From JANLYQ01 sp031365725 (GTDB lineage Bacteria > Actinomycetota > Actinomycetes > JACCUZ01), in assembly GCA_031365725.1 (NCBI GenBank), contig JANLYQ010000106.1, positions 1 through 55,120 of the forward strand: a DNA stretch of 55,120 bases, given 5' to 3'. The position numbers and the translations under genes were made by a program. Shown here piece by piece: positions 1 to 7,654 of the stretch (its first letter is position 1; every line of letters starts with the position of its first letter). The notes below the pieces were generated by a model. The model searched no databases, was not told the origin of the DNA, and saw only the letters and a program-made list of their open reading frames with translations.

Positions 1-123
1 CTGTGGCCTTGATACACGCCGCCGGCCGCTAGTACCAGATCGACCTGGTCCGGCATCATCGCTCGCTGCCGGGAACCGGCTACTTGTTCACCGTCGGCAC
101 GGCCCCAAGGCCTGGAGATCTGA

Positions 124-155
124 CCCTTCGCAGCAACTCCCTTGCTGCGACAGGG
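124..155 (+). promoter_or_regulatory. Hairpin in the leader of the nucleoside phosphorylase gene
   Basis: A perfect 8-bp stem (129-136 with 142-149) closes a 5-nt loop. It is extended across a small internal loop by CCCT (124-127) with AGGG (152-155). The structure ends 10 nt before the ribosome-binding GAGGA at 166-170. A smaller GGCC-CCAA-GGCC hairpin lies at 101-112. Position and stability suggest a cis-regulatory leader or attenuator. I could not match it to a named riboswitch class, so function is inference. Confidence 0.35.
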
Positions 156-176
156 CAACAACCCCGAGGATGCGCC

Positions 177-941
177 ATGGCCCACGACATGCCGCTCACT
201 GAATTCGATGCCGACTCCGTGGGCCTGATCCAACCGGAACCGGGGTCTATATCGGGTCGGATCCCGGAGCATGCGGTCATCTGCTTCTTCCGAGACGTGA
301 TCGACGAGGTTTGCGGGGATGGGCGCGCCGAGGTCGTCGCGACCTTCACCTGGGAGCACGGCGTCCACCAACTCTTCAGCCTCCAGGTCGGCGACCGTCG
401 GGTGGCCGTATTTCAGCCCGGTGTGGGCGCACCACTGGCCGCCGGCCTGTTCGAGCAGGCGATAGCCACGGGCTGCCGCAAGTTCGTCGCGTGCGGCAGC
501 GCAGGCGCAGTCGTCCCGGGTCTGGCGCTCGGACACGTCGTCATCCCCGACGCCGCGGTCCGCGACGAAGGAACGTCGTATCACTATCTGGCGCCCAGCC
601 GTGAGGTCAGCGCCGACCCCGCCGCGACATCCGTGCTCTACGCCGTGCTCGACGAACGCTCCATCCCTTACGCGGTCGGCAAGACCTGGACCACCGACGC
701 GCCCTACCGCGAGACGCGGGCGAAGGTCGCGGCACGGCGCGACGAAGGGTGCATCACGGTGGAGATGGAAACCGCCGCCTTCCTCGCGGTCGCCCGCCAC
801 CGAGGCGTCACGTTCGGGCAGTATCTATACGCCGGTGACGACGTCAGCGGCGAGACGTGGGACCACCGCCAGTGGCACACGACCTCGGCTCGCCGCGACC
901 TGTTCTGGCTTTCCGTCGAAGCCGTCCTCCGGTTCCCCTGA
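177..941 (+). CDS. Nucleoside phosphorylase (PNP/UDP superfamily)
   Basis: The protein of 254 residues belongs to the nucleoside phosphorylase/MTA-SAH nucleosidase superfamily, which cleaves the N-glycosidic bond of nucleosides. Supporting motifs are the glycine-rich phosphate/ribose segment around residues 105-110 (ACGSAG), the conserved core strand at 119-126 (GHVVIPDA) and the ribose-binding VEMETAA motif at 195-201. The ATG at 177 is preferred over an upstream GTG at 84 because GAGGA at 166-170 sits 6 nt before it, and the upstream extension would encode the leader hairpin. The enzyme is expected to be cytosolic in purine or pyrimidine salvage. Substrate (uridine, purine nucleoside or MTA) cannot be told from sequence by eye. 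It has no operon partner in view. Confidence 0.85.
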   Translation: MAHDMPLTEFDADSVGLIQPEPGSISGRIPEHAVICFFRDVIDEVCGDGRAEVVATFTWEHGVHQLFSLQVGDRRVAVFQPGVGAPLAAGLFEQAIATGCRKFVACGSAGAVVPGLALGHVVIPDAAVRDEGTSYHYLAPSREVSADPAATSVLYAVLDERSIPYAVGKTWTTDAPYRETRAKVAARRDEGCITVEMETAAFLAVARHRGVTFGQYLYAGDDVSGETWDHRQWHTTSARRDLFWLSVEAVLRFP

Positions 942-1381
942 CCACCGCTGCGCCAGCAAACGCGGCAGCCCGGCGCTGGTTGCAGTCGGCTGCGGCACAG
1001 ATCGGCATGACGCGAGAGTGTCGTTCCTGAGCGGGGGTGCTGGCACCGACCGAATCGAGCGGTAATGCCACTCCGAGGCACACGCGCCGAGGCTGACTCC
1101 CAGCGGGCATCACTTGTCGGGCAGGTTGATCGAATGCGAGACGCTGGTGAGCTGACGGAGTTGCGCGACGCATTCGGGGCCAAGGCCGCTGCTCTGCTGT
1201 TCCGGCTGCGCTGGTCGGTGCTGCGCACCCTCGGTGGGGGCGCGCTCTCCCGTCTGGCCGCCGCCCTCGGCGTCCCCCTCACTTGACCAGGATCTGTCTG
1301 CGACGCCGTGAGTCCCGAGTCACCCTCTCTCGCGGGTTGACGTCGTGGAGGCGGGGCACCTTCCTCCGGGTGACCTCCTCC
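942..1381. other. Intergenic stretch without a supported gene
   Basis: This 440-bp stretch lies between the nucleoside phosphorylase and a small membrane protein. A 73-codon open frame at 1065-1286 encodes a plausible amphipathic helix but has no ribosome-binding site or recognisable family. I see no clear repeat or RNA gene. Confidence 0.5.
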
Positions 1382-1678
1382 ATGACGACCGAGCCCCTCT
1401 CCGACCGGTTGAGATCCACCTCTTGGTGGTTCCGCTCCGCGGACGGGCGTCAGACTCTCTGGCAGCCGCCGAACCCGGCGCTGTTCGTCTGGCTGGTCAC
1501 GGTGGTGCTGGGGTGGCTGAACCTGTCGGTCGCGCACGCGACCGCGGTCGACGGTGTGGGCCACGGAGCACTCGTCGTCTGGTCGCTCGACGAGGTCGTC
1601 CGCGGCGCGAGCCCGTTCCGGCGAATACTGGGCGCGATTGTCCTGGCTATGCAGATCGCCAGGCTCGTCCACGGCTGA
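1382..1678 (+). CDS. Small membrane protein of unknown function
   Basis: The 98-residue product has a hydrophilic N-terminus and a tryptophan-rich segment (SWWFRSADGRQTLWQPPNPA, about residues 12-31). A strong transmembrane helix follows (about 32-52), then a shorter hydrophobic helix near the C-terminus (about 80-96). The arrangement looks like a genuine small inner-membrane protein rather than chance coding. I do not recognise the family. No good ribosome-binding sequence precedes ATG 1382; in-frame alternatives are GTG 1370 and TTG 1283, so the start is uncertain. The gene faces the antiporter gene downstream. Confidence 0.55.
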   Translation: MTTEPLSDRLRSTSWWFRSADGRQTLWQPPNPALFVWLVTVVLGWLNLSVAHATAVDGVGHGALVVWSLDEVVRGASPFRRILGAIVLAMQIARLVHG

Positions 1679-2005
1679 GCCTCGGCTCATGTTCCGCGGC
1701 GAGTCTGTGGGGGCGGCGGCCGCCTGGTAGAGAGCAAGACCGATCGGTGGTGCCAGCTTCGGAGTGTCAAGTTCGTTCTGCCCCCTTACGCCGGGGCGAA
1801 GCCTCAGGTCGCATGCTGTTCGCAGCGGCCATCCGGTGATGTCGCTGACTGCGTCCTTGCCGCGGTCGCGCAGGCGCGACCCCAGGTGGAACTGGAGACT
1901 GCTCGGGAGGTGTTCCGTGAAACGGCAACGCCGCTCCACAACGGCCTGGTTCTGGACGGTCGTTGACCACCACGAACAGGTATGAGCTGGATCGGTGCAC
2001 GCAGC
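1679..2005. other. Intergenic stretch between convergent genes
   Basis: About 327 bp separate two convergent genes. Apart from the strong hairpin at 1864-1881, I see no gene or repeat here. Confidence 0.5.
1864..1881. terminator. Hairpin between convergent genes, possible bidirectional terminator
   Basis: A perfect 7-bp GC-rich stem (GGTCGCG with CGCGACC) encloses a CAGG loop. It lies between the ends of the small membrane gene and the antiporter gene. No T-tract follows, so it would be the U-less hairpin type often proposed in actinobacteria; termination is inferred. Confidence 0.3.
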
Positions 2006-3097
2006 TCAGCCCCAGAAGAACGCGGTCGCGCACAGGCAGTACAAGACGATCAGTGCCGCTCCTTCGAGCCAGTTGCTCTCGGCGTCGAAGACCACAACTG
2101 TCGTGACGAGCACGGACATCACGAGCACGGCGATGAGGATGGGGGACAGCACCAGCGTGAACGTTGCGCCGACCAGGGGTGCCCCCAGCACAAGCAGCGG
2201 AGCTAGCACGAGGGCGATCTGCACGGGGCTCTGCAGGATCACCGACAGGGCGTAGTCCGGGCGGTTGCGGGCGGCCAGCTGAATGCCAACGACGTTCTCC
2301 ACGGCATTGCCGGCGATCGCGACGATGACGAGGCCGGCGAACGCCTGCGACAGATGGAGGGCGTCCACCGCCGGTGTCAGCGCCACCACGAACCAGTCGG
2401 AGACGAACGCTGCGCCCACCGCCGCGACGGCGAGCAGCCCGAGGGCGAGCCACAGGGGCCACGCCTGTGCGTTGCTGTCGAGGTCCTCCTCGTCTGCCTT
2501 CTCTGGAGTGGCCTTCTCGTCTGACGAACGGCCCAGCGCCGCTGGCAGTGACAGCGCGAAGAGCACCAGCAGCAGCACAGCGGCCACCCGGCTGAAGCCG
2601 ACCTCGTGCCCAGCTGCCGGTGTGTGCAGCGCGAATGTCAGGGACGGGATCAGCAGGCCGGCGACCGCCAGCAGCAGGAGCAGAGACACCGAGCGGGCAC
2701 GCGCACTGTCGAAGTGCTGGGTGCCGTTCTTGAGGCCGCCGACGAGGAACGCGAGCCCCAGCACGAGCAGCACATTGGCCAGGACCGACCCGACGATGGC
2801 TGCACGGACGACCTCGTCCAAACCGGCGCGGAGAGCGAAGATACAGACGAAGAGCTCCGGCAGGTTCCCGAGTGCGGACTGCACGACCCCCGTGGCACCG
2901 GCCCCGAGCCGATCACCGAGCGCGTCCACACATCGCCCGACCAGCGTGGCCAGCGCGGCTAGCGCGAAGGCGGCGATGACGAACGGCAGGACCCGACCGA
3001 CGGGGTGCGCGTGCAGGGTGCCCGTTGCGAGGGCAAAGACAACACATACTCCGAGCAGCCGTGTGTCACGGCTCTGTAGTCCCAGCACGTGCTCCAC
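2006..3097 (-). CDS. cax: Calcium/proton antiporter (CaCA superfamily, CAX type)
   Basis: The 363-residue polytopic membrane protein carries the two inverted alpha-repeat signatures of Ca2+/cation exchangers: GNLPE at residues 77-81 and GNAVEN at 263-268. Their acidic residues bind the cation. About eleven hydrophobic helices are visible. They are split by a hydrophilic acidic loop (about 190-210, rich in D and E) that matches the acidic linker of CAX proteins. The predicted job is calcium efflux in exchange for protons across the plasma membrane. The start is GTG at 3097; a second GTG three codons in has better spacing to the GAGAGG upstream, so the N-terminus may be three residues shorter. 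It lies downstream of the sialidase-fold gene on the same strand, 136 bp away. Confidence 0.88.
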   Translation of the reverse strand: MEHVLGLQSRDTRLLGVCVVFALATGTLHAHPVGRVLPFVIAAFALAALATLVGRCVDALGDRLGAGATGVVQSALGNLPELFVCIFALRAGLDEVVRAAIVGSVLANVLLVLGLAFLVGGLKNGTQHFDSARARSVSLLLLLAVAGLLIPSLTFALHTPAAGHEVGFSRVAAVLLLVLFALSLPAALGRSSDEKATPEKADEEDLDSNAQAWPLWLALGLLAVAAVGAAFVSDWFVVALTPAVDALHLSQAFAGLVIVAIAGNAVENVVGIQLAARNRPDYALSVILQSPVQIALVLAPLLVLGAPLVGATFTLVLSPILIAVLVMSVLVTTVVVFDAESNWLEGAALIVLYCLCATAFFWG

Positions 3098-3233
3098 CCT
3101 CTCGCCCGGCCGCCGCCTCTGTTATCGGGTGCGTCACGCGGACCCTGCCGTATCCAAACAGGCAACACGCGCGCGCGGACACCGTGGATCGGTGCGCGAA
3201 CCTATCGGCAGCAGCAGACCGAGGTAGCGGCCC

Positions 3234-5159
3234 CTAATGGCCGGGAACGGGCACAGCGGCGGTGAAGGCTTCTTGGTCGTTGGCGACCGCGGCGTTGGGG
3301 GCTGCTTGGAGGCAGAGGGCAGGAGGTTGCCCGCCGGTCGCCGGACAGGCGAACAGTTCGGGCGTACGAGTATCCGACCACGCCGGGTGTGCCGTCCCGT
3401 GATAAGCAGCCAGACCGGTGTAGTCGCCCCAGAAAGTGCCGGCGAACTGCGTCGGCGGAGGCATGGAGGACGTGGTCACACGACTGGTGGCGAATGTCGT
3501 GAGGTCGTCAGAGCCCGACAGGCTGACATCGGACCAGCCGGTCACTTCGTCGTTGCCGTACCGCCGGTCGTAGTAGGAGACGGCGATCCGGCCGGACTTG
3601 GTGAAGTCAGCCCACTGGAACCATTGGTCGGTGAAGGGTTGGCGCGAGGACTGGTCGACGCTCGTGAGTCTGCGGGGATCGGTCGTGGTCCCGGTGAAGG
3701 ACATGCCCGCGTCGGTTGAGACGCTCAGGAGGATGTCGTTGTTGCAGGCGCCGACCTGCAGCACTCCGGTGTAGGTGTTGTTGCCAGTGCTCGGGTTGAC
3801 TCCGGACGGCACACAGCCGTTGGTCTCGTTCGAGTGAGAGTTGATGTAGGAACCCATAGTCACCACCACTCGAGCGGGTTCGGTCGGGTCAACCACACCA
3901 ACGGGGTAGTTGGAGGCCCGGAAGAACGAGTTGTTGTCGCGCTTGTCCGGTACGCAGGCCCGTCCCACGGACTGTCCCGTGTAGGTGCCGCAGTCTGGCA
4001 GCTCGTAGTAGTCAGTGGCCTTGACAGGGCTTGAGAACGAGGTTCCGCCATCGGTGGACTTGGCCAGCAGCACCTGGTTCCTGTTGTCGGCCCCGGTGAC
4101 GGTGTTGTTGAAGTTCGCCCAGGCGACGTACAACGCTCCATCCGAGCCGGTGAACGGCTGGGAGAACTGGTTCTCGTTGCACGTTCCTTGCGGCGTGGGA
4201 ACGCCAAAGTCGTTGCTGCACAGACCGCTGCCGGCGCTGACGAGGACAGGCGCACTCCACGTCTCGGCGTAGTCGGCAGAATGACTCTCGTAGATGTAGG
4301 CGGTGCCGTCCGGCGCGAACGTCGTCCAGGTCACGTAGACACGGTCCCGGAAGGGACTGGTGGTGTGGTTGTCGACAGCAATCAGTTGCTTGTCCAACAG
4401 GGACGCCGTGCCGGCGCCCGTCACGTCGGCTTGCTCGGCCACCACGCGTGCGGGAAACGTGTAGGAAGCGCCACCGTTGCGGGTCGAGCGAAAGACCAGC
4501 AGGGCGCTGGAAACGTCCGGGTTGGCACTGACCGGAACGCCTCGATTGAAGACTTGGCAACTGAAGTAGACATTGCCTCGGGTGTCGAAGGCACTGGAGG
4601 TGTCGCCGCCGCTGCCCCAGTACTGCCGCAACGCGTTGCCGTACGCGGGGCCGCCGCGGGTGAATGAGAAGGGAATCGCGGTAGTGCCGAACGACTGTCC
4701 GTTGTCGCTACTGGCGTAGCTGAAGCATCCGCCGTCGCCTCGTCGGTAGTCGTTCGAACTGCCGACGAGCAGTCCAGGACGCTGGTGATCCTCCGAAACG
4801 TAGGTCTCGTTCTGGGCCTGGCCGCGACCGCTGAGGTCAGCGTCAGCGACGTTCTGACAGTCGGTGTCCATGTTGACGTTGGACCCGAATCGGTAGGCAC
4901 AGCCAGCCGCAGAGCGAGGCAGGTAGAAGGGAGCGGCTGTCTGGCTCAGCAACGCAGGTTGAACGGGTGCGGCCGTCGCTCGCTGGGCGGCCCCCCGCAG
5001 CGCGTCGATCTCGCTGCTGGCAAAACCTGACACCAGACGCTTCTGCAACGCGCTCAGGCGGTCGAATGTCATCGGGTGCACGGCCCCGGTGCCCTGGGTG
5101 CCGGGCAGGACCAGAAGTATGGCCACCAGTCCCAGCAGACTGATGATGCGAGCGCGCAT
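3234..5159 (-). CDS. Secreted sialidase-fold (Asp-box/BNR) protein
   Basis: The 641-residue product begins with a typical Sec signal peptide (MRARI, hydrophobic to about residue 22, cleavage near 26). It contains several Asp-box motifs of the S-x-D-x-G-x-x-F/W type, for example SSDNGQSF near 150, STDGGTSF and STDAGMSF further on. These mark a six-bladed sialidase or exo-glycosidase beta-propeller. Sialidase Arg-triad residues cannot be assigned by eye, so it may be a glycan-binding or glycosidase relative rather than a true sialidase. The ATG at 5159 is chosen because GGAGG lies 5 nt upstream and the signal peptide starts there. An upstream extension to 5339 would translate a tandem repeat and is rejected. 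Confidence 0.8.
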   Translation of the reverse strand: MRARIISLLGLVAILLVLPGTQGTGAVHPMTFDRLSALQKRLVSGFASSEIDALRGAAQRATAAPVQPALLSQTAAPFYLPRSAAGCAYRFGSNVNMDTDCQNVADADLSGRGQAQNETYVSEDHQRPGLLVGSSNDYRRGDGGCFSYASSDNGQSFGTTAIPFSFTRGGPAYGNALRQYWGSGGDTSSAFDTRGNVYFSCQVFNRGVPVSANPDVSSALLVFRSTRNGGASYTFPARVVAEQADVTGAGTASLLDKQLIAVDNHTTSPFRDRVYVTWTTFAPDGTAYIYESHSADYAETWSAPVLVSAGSGLCSNDFGVPTPQGTCNENQFSQPFTGSDGALYVAWANFNNTVTGADNRNQVLLAKSTDGGTSFSSPVKATDYYELPDCGTYTGQSVGRACVPDKRDNNSFFRASNYPVGVVDPTEPARVVVTMGSYINSHSNETNGCVPSGVNPSTGNNTYTGVLQVGACNNDILLSVSTDAGMSFTGTTTDPRRLTSVDQSSRQPFTDQWFQWADFTKSGRIAVSYYDRRYGNDEVTGWSDVSLSGSDDLTTFATSRVTTSSMPPPTQFAGTFWGDYTGLAAYHGTAHPAWSDTRTPELFACPATGGQPPALCLQAAPNAAVANDQEAFTAAVPVPGH

Positions 5160-5295
5160 GGCTGCCTCCAGGCGATGGTCGCGACAACGGGACCGGGCAT
5201 TCGCGGCACCGAAGGCGTACCACCTTTGGCTCGCACCGGCAAGACTCCGGACCGTCGGCGGCTCTCGCGCCCCGCCAGTCTGAAGCGAGCATGTC

Positions 5296-5345
5296 GCAAC
5301 GCAACGCAACGCAACGCAACGCAACGCACCGCACCGCACCGCACC
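5296..5345. repeat. Pentanucleotide tandem repeat, 6x GCAAC then 4x GCACC
   Basis: Ten contiguous 5-bp units run without interruption: six GCAAC (5296-5325) followed by four GCACC (5326-5345). They lie between the divergent sialidase-fold and HIT-like genes, just upstream of the -10 box of the latter. A repeat of this kind can change copy number by slippage and so alter promoter spacing. Confidence 0.95.
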
Positions 5346-5371
5346 GACCGATGGCGAGGCGTCACCTCGGC

Positions 5372-5377
5372 TAGCGT
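5372..5377 (+). promoter_or_regulatory. -10 box of a probable leaderless promoter
   Basis: TAGCGT ends 6 nt before the ATG at 5384, placing the predicted transcription start on the start codon. No clear -35 box is visible; the pentanucleotide repeat lies just upstream of that region. Confidence 0.5.
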
Positions 5378-5383
5378 CTGGTC

Positions 5384-5998
5384 ATGCCGCTGTCACCCGA
5401 GGAGTTCTACGCCCACGCTGTCGCCGCTGCCGACAGCGAGCAGCGGCTGTCCCTGTCGCGGATGACCGAGTGGGAGATCAGCCCCTTCGAGGCCGAGGGA
5501 CTGCGGGTGTCCCGACTCCGGCCGCCGGTGATACCCGAGCCGCCGCGGCACGGAGAGGACCCGGCTGACTGCGAGTCCTGCCGGCGACGTGACGAAGGCA
5601 TCTGGCTCGACGACCGCTGGCGGCTCACGGCCTTCACGGGCGTCGGCGTGCCGCTCGTGCTGATGCTGCACCCGCGCGACCACCACGACCTCACGGATCT
5701 GTCCGACGGGTTGGCGGCTGAGCTGGGTGTGCTCAGCACGCATCTCGGTCGGCATGTCGAGGCACTGCCACACATCAGCCGGTGCCACGTCTACCGCATC
5801 GGGGACGGTAGCGCTCACCTGCACGTCTGGTTCTTCGCCCGACCCGAGGGGCAGGGCCAGCTCTTCGGGTCGTGGCTGGTGGTCTGGGACGACCTTCTGC
5901 CCGAGTATCCGGCCGATATCGCCCAAGCCGATGCAGCGGTCGTGGCCGGTGCCTTAGTCGCGTCGTACGGCGGCCGACGAGGACCCCAGCCGAGCTAG
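5384..5998 (+). CDS. HIT-superfamily-like protein
   Basis: The 204-residue product shows a C-x-x-C pair at residues 63-66 and a strand leading to PRDHHDLTDL (97-106). A helix follows, then HLHVWFF at 145-151. This order resembles the histidine-triad nucleotide hydrolase/transferase fold, where the middle His of HxHxH is the nucleophile. Here the third His is replaced by Trp, so activity may differ from classical HIT hydrolases or be lost. The gene lacks a Shine-Dalgarno sequence but has a -10 box positioned for leaderless translation. It ends in a 4-bp tail-to-tail overlap with the B3/B4 gene. Confidence 0.65.
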   Translation: MPLSPEEFYAHAVAAADSEQRLSLSRMTEWEISPFEAEGLRVSRLRPPVIPEPPRHGEDPADCESCRRRDEGIWLDDRWRLTAFTGVGVPLVLMLHPRDHHDLTDLSDGLAAELGVLSTHLGRHVEALPHISRCHVYRIGDGSAHLHVWFFARPEGQGQLFGSWLVVWDDLLPEYPADIAQADAAVVAGALVASYGGRRGPQPS

Positions 5999-6726
5999 AG
6001 CGCGTCGCGGGCGATGAGGCGACGGGAGATGTCGGCGTCCGGGCTGAGCTGCAGCAGAGCCGCGGTCAAGGCGTCGCCAGCGGCATCGAGATCGGCAGCG
6101 GTGAGCGGGTCGAGAGCGTCAAGGATGAACACCGCACTGGCGGTCGATGTGGTGATCCGGGTGCGAGTGCACTGACGCCAGTTCCACCGGCGGCAGGTGA
6201 CGCCATGGTCGTCACGCCAGACGACCTCGCCTGGGTCTGGATGTTCGAGGACAGGGGCGCCGGCGGCCGTCGTGTCGAACGGCTCACTGCCGTCGGCGCG
6301 GACCAACCGCGGTGGACCGGCGTACGCCGCCAGGTCCTCGCCACCGATGGGCAGCAGATGGCCGATCGAGATGGCGTTGTAGACATCGGTGATGCGGTCG
6401 ACGCGAGGCAAGCCGTTGGGGCCAAGACGGCGCAGCAGAGCTTCGAGGCTGGGTCGGGTTCGCTGCGGCTTGGCACCAAAAGCTCGGTAGGCCTCGCGCC
6501 AGGCGGCCGGGTGCGGAACCTCCTCCGGCGGGCGCCCGTCGAGCAGCCGTCGTGCGGTCGTCTCGGACTCGCGCAGGATGCGCTCGCTGACCCCGTCGCT
6601 CTCGCCGCCCTGCAGTCCGACGAACGTCAGCAGAAGCGCTCGGTAGTCCGGCCGAAGCCCGAACACGGCCGCATCGACCCCGGCAGCAGAGAGAAAGCCG
6701 CCGTGTGTCTCAGATGCCGCGGCCAC
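5995..6726 (-). CDS. Free-standing B3/B4 domain protein
   Basis: The 243-residue product matches the B3/B4 domain, the tRNA-binding/editing module of the phenylalanyl-tRNA synthetase beta chain, found as a stand-alone protein in many bacteria. The recognisable core is YRAFGAKPQRTRPSLEALLR (residues 80-99), followed by RVDRITDVYNAISIGHLLPIGG (108-129 region). Stand-alone members are thought to act on aminoacyl-tRNA or related ligands, but this is not proven for this subfamily. The start GTG at 6726 lies inside the last codons of the upstream glycosyltransferase gene (17-bp overlap), which suggests translational coupling. There is no obvious functional link to glycan synthesis. Confidence 0.78.
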   Translation of the reverse strand: MAAASETHGGFLSAAGVDAAVFGLRPDYRALLLTFVGLQGGESDGVSERILRESETTARRLLDGRPPEEVPHPAAWREAYRAFGAKPQRTRPSLEALLRRLGPNGLPRVDRITDVYNAISIGHLLPIGGEDLAAYAGPPRLVRADGSEPFDTTAAGAPVLEHPDPGEVVWRDDHGVTCRRWNWRQCTRTRITTSTASAVFILDALDPLTAADLDAAGDALTAALLQLSPDADISRRLIARDAL

Positions 6727-7654
6727 GGGAGTTCAGGGCGGCCACGACCCGGTCCGGTGTGACCAGCTTGGCTGCCACGGCGAGAGCGAGGTAGGCACGA
6801 GGCTCACGTGGGTTGCGGCGCAACGTGCGCCCGGTCCAGGTGAGGGCGTCGCGGCGGCGGCCGCTGGCCGCGTTGGCGAAGGCGACCTGGCCCGCGACCC
6901 GGGCATAGCCACGGCCGTCGGTGGCGAACTCCGGATAGCGGTCGAGCAACCACGGGAGGGCGCTGGCGATGACGGCCCAGCGGCCGGTGAAATAGGACTT
7001 CTGGTGCCAGATGATGTTGACCAGGCAGTCGTGCACGTGGACGACCGGATGGACGCGCGCCGTGCGCAGCAGCAGCTCGTAGTCCTCGGCATAGCTGCCG
7101 GGGATCTCTTCGTCGACCAACCCCACCGGCCCGACGAGCAGCTCACGTCGGAACAGGAACGTCGAGGGGTGCAGCTCGGTGAGCCTCGACCGGATCAGGT
7201 CGCGGGTGCCGATCATCGGCTGCTCCAGGGTGCGTTCGACGACCTCCTCGCCGTAGTGCACACGGACACCCGTGGTCGCGAGGGCGGCGTCGGGATGCGC
7301 GCGCAATGCCTCGACCTGGGCGGTGAGCTTGCCGGGCAGCCAGTTGTCGTCGTCGTCGCAGAACGCCACCAGGGGAGTGGTCGCGTGCGTGATGCCGGTG
7401 TTGCGGCCGCCGGCGAGACCCTGGGTGCGGCTGTTGGCGATGACGGTGACCCCTCGGTGCGGGTCGTCGACCGTCAGCGAGTGGTCCGGCTCGGCCTGGT
7501 CGTAGACGACGACGACCTGCACGTCGCCGGTGTAGTCCTGCCCGAGTGCGGCGTCGATGGCGATCCGCAGCAGCTCGGGACGATCCCGCGTCGGGATGAC
7601 AGCCGTGACTGCGGGCCACTGGATCGCGGCGGCATCGCCCGCCGGGATGCTCAT
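6710..7654 (-). CDS. Family 2 glycosyltransferase
   Basis: The 314-residue product has the GT-A fold start VTAVIPTRDRPELLR (about residues 16-30). It also has AGGRNTGI (81-88), the metal/nucleotide-binding acidic run CDDDDNW (99-105) and the later acceptor-side ED in SYAEDYELLL (about 200). It should transfer a sugar from a nucleotide donor to a growing glycan at the inner face of the membrane. The start ATG at 7654 overlaps the TGA of the sulfotransferase gene (ATGA), which fixes the start and implies co-translation. It is the only clear glycosyltransferase in the locus, so other transferases must be encoded elsewhere. Donor and acceptor are unknown. Confidence 0.85.
   Translation of the reverse strand: MSIPAGDAAAIQWPAVTAVIPTRDRPELLRIAIDAALGQDYTGDVQVVVVYDQAEPDHSLTVDDPHRGVTVIANSRTQGLAGGRNTGITHATTPLVAFCDDDDNWLPGKLTAQVEALRAHPDAALATTGVRVHYGEEVVERTLEQPMIGTRDLIRSRLTELHPSTFLFRRELLVGPVGLVDEEIPGSYAEDYELLLRTARVHPVVHVHDCLVNIIWHQKSYFTGRWAVIASALPWLLDRYPEFATDGRGYARVAGQVAFANAASGRRRDALTWTGRTLRRNPREPRAYLALAVAAKLVTPDRVVAALNSRGRGI

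Noticed and set aside
1..83. C-terminus of an upstream gene ending at 32
   Set aside because: Only about nine codons before a TAG are visible, too few to support a gene.
1065..1286. Open frame of 73 codons after the nucleoside phosphorylase gene
   Set aside because: It lacks a ribosome-binding site, a -10 box at the leaderless position and any recognisable motif; it may still be real but I cannot support it.
3160..5339. Upstream extension of the sialidase-fold protein to 5339
   Set aside because: The extension would translate the pentanucleotide repeat into an RCVALRCVALRC-like run; the signal peptide and ribosome-binding site fix the start at 5159.
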